DNA from: Ochrobactrum vermis
GTDB lineage: Bacteria; Pseudomonadota; Alphaproteobacteria; Rhizobiales; Rhizobiaceae
Direction: 5' to 3'
Assembly: GCF_002975205.1 (NCBI RefSeq)
Contig: NZ_PCOC01000002.1
Coordinates: forward strand, 2,049,501-2,113,500
Length of the DNA stretch: 64,000 nucleotides
The first letter of the stretch is position 1; the number at the start of each line of letters is the position of its first letter. Of the stretch, positions 59,714 to 64,000 are shown one piece after another. The notes under the pieces are model-generated. The model saw only the letters and a program-made list of their open reading frames with translations, was not told the DNA's origin and did no database searches. Position numbers and translations under genes: made by a program.

Positions 59714-61104
59714 GACGAAGCGCCTTCCTTGGCCGGAGCGCCAAAGCCGAGCGGGATCGGCTTGACCGGTGCCTGAGCACGGATGCGCCCGGCTTCAGCA
59801 GGCGCCTTGTCCTGCATCGACGCCAGAAGTTCTGCGGCGGCAGCGGTACACATGCGCCCCTGACAGCGGCCCATGCCGACACGGGTAAGCGCTTTGAGCC
59901 GGTTGATCTCACGCGTATCACCTTGGCCGATGACTGCCTTCGCATCACGCACCGCGATTTCTTCGCAACGGCAAAGCGTAACATCGCCAGCAATCGTGTC
60001 GAACCAGTCGCGCGGGAACGGGAAGGCTTTTTCGACGATCAGGCGCTCGCGATAGATATGATCGAGCTTCGTGAGAAGCCCGCGTTCCGTGCCTTCGTCA
60101 AATGGCAGGCCCCTATCGCGCAGCAAAGCAATCGCGGCCAATGACCCACGAATTTCAGCAGCATCGGCACCGGCAATGCCTGCACCGTCACCCGCTACAT
60201 AAACACCTTCGCGGCTTGAACGGCCAAACCTGTCGGCTGCAGGAAGCCATGCACGGTCGCGTTCTTCAAAGCGGAATTCGCAACCGGCGAGATCGGCAAG
60301 CTGGGTTTCAGGACGCAGCGCAAAACCATAAGCCAGCGCATCGCACTGAGCCTCGCGCACGTGCTTGCCCGTGCGAAAGCGAATGCCTTCAACATGGCCT
60401 TCGCCCAGAACCTCATCCGGCCGAACATTATAATGGATCGGCACGCCACCAAGCTTGAGACGCAGACCATAATAGGCGCCGAGCGCCACGATACGCGGCG
60501 CATAAAGCGCGAGATGTGCCAGATGAAACTTGGAGGTGAAGGGTGCTGTGTCGAGAACCGCTGCGACCTTCGCACCTGCATGATGATACTGCCAGGCCAC
60601 CAGATAAAGCAGCGGCCCCGAACCCATGAACACCACGCGTTCGCCAACCGTACAGCCTTGCGCTTTGAGCGCCGTTTGCGATGCACCCAGCGTATAGACA
60701 CCGGGCTTGGTCCAGCCTTTGAACGGCAGAACCCGGTCGGTTGCGCCGGTTGCCAGAATGAGATGGCTATAGGGCAACTGGCTATGCGCGCCTTTGGTCA
60801 GAAGATCGAGACGATCACCTTCGCTGCGCGTGATATTCCAGATGAGCGTTTCCGGGCGATAATCGATTGCGCCGCGCAGCGTGTCAAAAGTCTTGTGCAG
60901 CGCTTCGGCCTTATGCGCTTCCGAACCATAGCGCGCTTTATAGCTGCGGCCATCATCGAAAAGCGGACGGCGATAAATCTGACCACCTGAACGAAAGCCT
61001 TCATCAAGCACGATGGGTTTAAGACCCGCCTTGACCAGCGTTTCGGCAGCGCGAATGCCTGCGGGACCAGCGCCAACAATAACCGGATTGAGCAACGCGC
61101 TCAT
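59710..61104 (-). CDS. FAD/NAD(P)-binding oxidoreductase with C-terminal [2Fe-2S] BFD-like domain (HcnB/OoxA-like)
   Basis: 464 residues from the ATG at 61104 (MSALLNPVIVGAGPAGIRAA); the longer frame is a shadow. A pyridine-nucleotide-disulfide-type fold carries two nucleotide sites (VGAGPAGIRAAETLVKAGL and VVFMGSGPLLYLVAWQYHHA). The C-terminal ~80 residues have CRCEE and GMGRCQGRMC, a four-cysteine iron-sulfur site of the bacterioferritin-associated ferredoxin kind. It acts as the electron-accepting subunit beside the HcnC-like oxidase and the small ferredoxin. It overlaps both neighbours by 4 bases. Confidence 0.9.
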   Translation of the reverse strand: MSALLNPVIVGAGPAGIRAAETLVKAGLKPIVLDEGFRSGGQIYRRPLFDDGRSYKARYGSEAHKAEALHKTFDTLRGAIDYRPETLIWNITRSEGDRLDLLTKGAHSQLPYSHLILATGATDRVLPFKGWTKPGVYTLGASQTALKAQGCTVGERVVFMGSGPLLYLVAWQYHHAGAKVAAVLDTAPFTSKFHLAHLALYAPRIVALGAYYGLRLKLGGVPIHYNVRPDEVLGEGHVEGIRFRTGKHVREAQCDALAYGFALRPETQLADLAGCEFRFEERDRAWLPAADRFGRSSREGVYVAGDGAGIAGADAAEIRGSLAAIALLRDRGLPFDEGTERGLLTKLDHIYRERLIVEKAFPFPRDWFDTIAGDVTLCRCEEIAVRDAKAVIGQGDTREINRLKALTRVGMGRCQGRMCTAAAAELLASMQDKAPAEAGRIRAQAPVKPIPLGFGAPAKEGASS

Positions 61105-61409
61105 AATGCTGGCTCCGTTACAAATGCCATGCCGTCTTCCAGAAGCGTGGTGCAGGCACGAAGCCTGTAGCCCTCGGCAGTCATCACATGACAATCCTGA
61201 CATGCGCCGATCAGGCAGAAGCCCGCACGCGGTTCGCCGGTAAATTCGGTATGACGCACCTTTCCCTGCACCGAGAGAATGGCGGTCAACACCGTGTCGC
61301 CACGGCGGCCCTCGCAAGGCGCACCGTCAAGCGAGAAGCTGATCGGCTGCTCAGTCAGCCGATACCGTCTGCGGAACTGGGCCGCCGAAGGTGAAACCGG
61401 AATCGTCAT
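61101..61409 (-). CDS. Small [2Fe-2S] ferredoxin-like subunit (HcnA-like)
   Basis: 102 residues from the ATG at 61409 (MTIPVSPSAAQFRRRYRLTE). The cluster site is GAPCEGRRGDTVLTAIL and GFCLIGACQDCHVMTAEGYR with a last Cys in RLRACTT, the fourth-cysteine pattern of HcnA and opine-oxidase gamma subunits. It completes the three-subunit oxidase. The 3' end overlaps the next gene by ATGA; the 5' end lies 7 bases after the permease stop. Confidence 0.88.
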   Translation of the reverse strand: MTIPVSPSAAQFRRRYRLTEQPISFSLDGAPCEGRRGDTVLTAILSVQGKVRHTEFTGEPRAGFCLIGACQDCHVMTAEGYRLRACTTLLEDGMAFVTEPAL

Positions 61410-61416
61410 GATCGGA

Positions 61417-62223
61417 TCAGCCCTTGCCCACCAGAAGACGGTCGAGGCCGAACATGCGATCAATAATGATCATGGTCACGGTGGCAACGAGGATCATCAG
61501 GGCCGACACAGCCGCCATCATCGGATCGATGGATTCGCTTGCATACATATACATGCGAACCGGCAGCGTAACCGTGGACGGCGAAGTGACGAAGATCGAC
61601 ATGGTCAGCTCGTCGAACGAATTGATGAAGGCAAGCAGCCAGCCGCCTGACAGCCCCGGCAAAAGCAATGGCAGGGTGATACGACGGAACACGGTCCACT
61701 CTCCGGCACCGAGCGTCCGCGCCGCATTTTCCGCATTGCGGTCCATGCTGCCAAGCGAGGCAAGGATCAGGCGCAGCGCATAGGGCGTGACGACAATCGT
61801 ATGTGCGGCGACCAGCCAGCCAAATGTGCCGGTGAAGCCCATCAGCGTGAAAAGACGCAGGAACGCAACGCCCAGAACCAGATGCGGAATGATCAGCGGC
61901 GACAGGAACAGCGCGTTGAGCGCATCGCGGCCACGGAATGCATAGTGTGCGATTGCAAGGCCTGACGGCACGGCAAGTACCGTTGAAATGGTTGCCGAGA
62001 ACAGAGCAAGCTTCAGACTGTTGCCAAAGGCCGTCATGAAGTCGTTATGCGCGAAAACCGCCCGGAACCAGCGCAGCGACAAGCCGGCATTTGGGCCAGC
62101 CCACGGCATGGTCAGCGTGTTTTCCGGCGTGAAAGCCACCAGACACACCACAACCATCGGCGCCAGCATGAAGATGACGATCAGCGTGTGGAAGAAAAGG
62201 GCAAAAGGACCGTTCTTGACCAT
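61417..62223 (-). CDS. ABC transporter permease, PotC type
   Basis: 268 residues from the ATG at 62223. Six membrane helices; the EAA loop is AARTLGAGEWTVFRRITLPLL and the C-terminus has SFDELTMSIFVTSPSTVTLP, the PotC/PotI signature. Forms the importer channel with the PotB-type subunit encoded 4 bases upstream. It lies directly before the ferredoxin gene, tying transport to the oxidase. Confidence 0.92.
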   Translation of the reverse strand: MVKNGPFALFFHTLIVIFMLAPMVVVCLVAFTPENTLTMPWAGPNAGLSLRWFRAVFAHNDFMTAFGNSLKLALFSATISTVLAVPSGLAIAHYAFRGRDALNALFLSPLIIPHLVLGVAFLRLFTLMGFTGTFGWLVAAHTIVVTPYALRLILASLGSMDRNAENAARTLGAGEWTVFRRITLPLLLPGLSGGWLLAFINSFDELTMSIFVTSPSTVTLPVRMYMYASESIDPMMAAVSALMILVATVTMIIIDRMFGLDRLLVGKG

Positions 62224-62227
62224 GGTT

Positions 62228-63118
62228 CTATCCCAGCTTCTTCTTGGCCTGCCCTTCGAGCAGACGGTTATAGGCAATCATGATCACGAGATTGGCGACC
62301 AGAACGATGATGGCGATGGCAGCACCCAGCGGCCAGTTCAGCTCGATCAGGAACTCGTCATAGACAACGGTTGCCGCCATCTTGAGACGACGTCCGCCAA
62401 GCAGACCCGGAATGGCAAAGGAGCTGGCCGAAAGCGCAAATACGATGAGGCTACCCGACAGAATGCCCAGCACGGCCTGCGGAAACACCACGCGGCGAAG
62501 CGCGGTCAGGCGCGATGCACCAAGCGTCAGCGCCGCTGCTTCCACCGACGGGTCGAGCTTTTGCAGCACGGTCCAGACCGGGATCACCATGAATGGCAGC
62601 ATGATATGCACCAGACCGATGACAATGGCCGTTTCGCTGTAAAGGATCTGCGTGGTCGGCAGGCCGATCATGTCGAGCGCGCTGTTCACAAGGCCATTGC
62701 GACCCAGCAACATGCTCCAGCCGAATGTGCGTACCACGACTGAAACCAGAAGCGGGCCGATGATGACCAGCAGGAAGATCGACCGCCATGGCTTGCGCAT
62801 ATTGGACAGAATATAGGCTTCCGGCACACCGATCAGCACCGTGATGACGGTTGTGATCAGCGCGAGCTTGAGTGTGCGCCAGAAGATCGAAAGATAATAA
62901 GGGTCTTTCAGAACCTGCACATAATTGGCAAGCGAATAGACGTTCTCGATGCCCTTGTCGTAGCTGTAGCTGTTGAAGGAAAGCAGCACGGTGAGGCCGA
63001 GCGGCAGCAGCACCAGCGCAAAGAATAAAAGCGTCGATGGTCCGACCAGAAAGAGCGGCGTCAGATCGCGCTGTCGCTTGGGCGCGGCGGATGTATCCTG
63101 TGAAGTGACAGCAGACAT
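62228..63118 (-). CDS. ABC transporter permease, PotB type
   Basis: 296 residues from the ATG at 63118. A hydrophilic N-terminus is followed by helix TLLFFALVLLPLGLTVLLSF; the EAA loop is AALTLGASRLTALRRVVFPQ. PotB/PotH-type channel subunit. Starts 2 bases after the ATPase stop codon. Confidence 0.92.
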   Translation of the reverse strand: MSAVTSQDTSAAPKRQRDLTPLFLVGPSTLLFFALVLLPLGLTVLLSFNSYSYDKGIENVYSLANYVQVLKDPYYLSIFWRTLKLALITTVITVLIGVPEAYILSNMRKPWRSIFLLVIIGPLLVSVVVRTFGWSMLLGRNGLVNSALDMIGLPTTQILYSETAIVIGLVHIMLPFMVIPVWTVLQKLDPSVEAAALTLGASRLTALRRVVFPQAVLGILSGSLIVFALSASSFAIPGLLGGRRLKMAATVVYDEFLIELNWPLGAAIAIIVLVANLVIMIAYNRLLEGQAKKKLG

Positions 63119-63120
63119 GG

Positions 63121-64000
63121 TCAGTTCACCCCAGCGGTGAGGATGCGGCAATCGTCATGGTTCCAGCTAAGACCAACCGCCGTGCCTTCAGCCGGCGGCG
63201 GGTTGCCGAGATTAGGCAGGGCGACCGAAAGCTGGCCGGCAGGTGTCGTCACGCCAAGCAACCACTGCGCGCCCATGAAGTAGCGGGTCGAGACTTCACC
63301 AGCGACATGACCTTCGCCCGCCGCAACAAGCTGCACCTTTTCAGGACGGATGAAGACCGAAAGCTCGCCGGAAACCTGTCTGCCATTTGCCGGGAAGCGG
63401 ATCGCGGTTTCGGCCAGTGCGATCATATCGCCTTCGGCGCGCGCTTTCAGGAAGTTCGACTTGCCGACGAAGTTGGAAATGAAGTGGTTATGCGGATGCT
63501 CATAGAGCTTGTAGGGCGCATCGACCTGCGTGATGATGCCCTTTTCCATAACCACGATACGGTCGCTGATCGAAAGCGCTTCGGCCTGATCATGCGTCAC
63601 CATGATGGTGGTGATGCCGACGGTGCGCTGGATGCGGCGCAGCTCGAACTGCATTTCTTCACGCAACTGCGCATCGAGATTGGAGAGCGGCTCATCGAGC
63701 AGCAGAACCGGCGGATTGATGACCAGCGCGCGCGCAATGGCCACACGCTGACGCTGACCGCCCGACATTTCACGCGGGTAACGATCGGCAAGGGCACCGA
63801 GATGTACCAGTTCCAGCACGTCGCGAACGCGCTTTTCGCGCTCTGCCTTTGGAACATTGCGCATTTCAAGGCCGAAGCTCACATTCTGCGCAACTGTCAT
63901 GTGCGGGAAGAGCGCATAGCTCTGGAAGACAACGCCGAGTTCGCGCTTGGCTGGCGCAAGGCGCGTGATCTCGCGCCCATCAAGCGTGATCGTGCCTGCC
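63121..64000 (-). CDS. ABC transporter ATP-binding protein, PotA type, 5' end outside window
   Basis: About 293 residues are visible; the start lies beyond base 64000 and Walker A is not in the window. The frame continues upstream through the Q-loop (VVFQSYALFPHMTVAQNVSF). The signature is [15 protein letters not shown], Walker B is VLLLDEPLSNLD and the H-loop is VTHDQAEALS. The C-terminal part is a TOBE-type domain (SGELSVFIRPEKVQLV). It powers the importer and is the first visible gene of the oxidase-transporter operon. Confidence 0.92.
   Translation of the reverse strand, partial: AGTITLDGREITRLAPAKRELGVVFQSYALFPHMTVAQNVSFGLEMRNVPKAEREKRVRDVLELVHLGALADRYPREMSGGQRQRVAIARALVINPPVLLLDEPLSNLDAQLREEMQFELRRIQRTVGITTIMVTHDQAEALSISDRIVVMEKGIITQVDAPYKLYEHPHNHFISNFVGKSNFLKARAEGDMIALAETAIRFPANGRQVSGELSVFIRPEKVQLVAAGEGHVAGEVSTRYFMGAQWLLGVTTPAGQLSVALPNLGNPPPAEGTAVGLSWNHDDCRILTAGVN

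Noticed and set aside
61105..61317. Upstream extension of the FAD/BFD oxidoreductase frame
   Set aside because: It is an out-of-frame reading of the ferredoxin subunit gene; the ATG at 61104 gives a proper Rossmann N-terminus and an ATGA overlap.

Overview
The window looks like a chromosomal segment of a Brucellaceae alphaproteobacterium (Brucella/Ochrobactrum type). This is inferred from the moderately high GC content, the density of ABC and TRAP uptake operons, DUF995 proteins, a large classical autotransporter, and intergenic repeats of the rhizobial/brucella kind around 31.1-31.35 kb and 42.9-43.0 kb. No rRNA, tRNA, CRISPR array, prophage or complete insertion sequence was recognised.

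Layout. 1-8.6 kb: two divergent phytoene-dehydrogenase-like FAD oxidoreductases (the first runs off the left edge), then a five-gene dipeptide/oligopeptide-type ABC importer. 8.6-17.4 kb: a probable accessory catabolic cassette. It holds an IclR regulator, two SDR dehydrogenases, a penicillin-acylase-family Ntn hydrolase without a signal peptide, a NodB-fold deacetylase and an MHS-type MFS permease, and is bounded by fragments of IS3-type and IS5-type transposases. An identical 13-bp palindrome stands in front of iclR and of the permease gene. 17.4-22.5 kb: a GAF-LytTR regulator, then a tight trio of AmpH-like hydrolase, outer-membrane barrel protein and a second serine hydrolase with a DUF3471 tail. 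22.6-30.5 kb: a 2138-residue glycine-rich autotransporter and an AraC regulator. 30.8-38.7 kb: a polysaccharide locus (UDP-xylose synthase, GalE, processive GT2, UDP-glucose dehydrogenase, GH26-like hydrolase, two DUF995 proteins).

39.0-42.6 kb: a TAXI-type TRAP transporter with a DUF1850 protein. 43.0-49.5 kb: a Liv-type ABC importer with an Asp/Glu/hydantoin racemase and a GntR regulator; a near-identical 12-bp operator candidate lies before the first gene and before gntR. 49.7-56.2 kb: a quinate/shikimate catabolic operon (TRAP DctPQM, fused 3-dehydroshikimate dehydratase, TetR, shikimate/quinate dehydrogenase). 56.8-57.4 kb: a DUF922 protein. 57.5-64 kb: a seven-gene operon joining a spermidine/putrescine-type ABC importer to a three-subunit HcnABC/opine-oxidase-like flavoprotein complex, running off the right edge.

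Two themes recur. Uptake systems are encoded together with the enzymes and regulator that handle the imported compound. In four separate transporter loci a strong hairpin follows the solute-binding-protein gene, which would favour higher expression of the binding protein than of its operon partners. The best candidates for undescribed biology are the IclR-controlled acylase/deacylase cassette, the UDP-xylose polysaccharide locus with its DUF995/GH26 partners, and the oxidase-transporter operon. Functions are read from family resemblance by eye; no database search was run.
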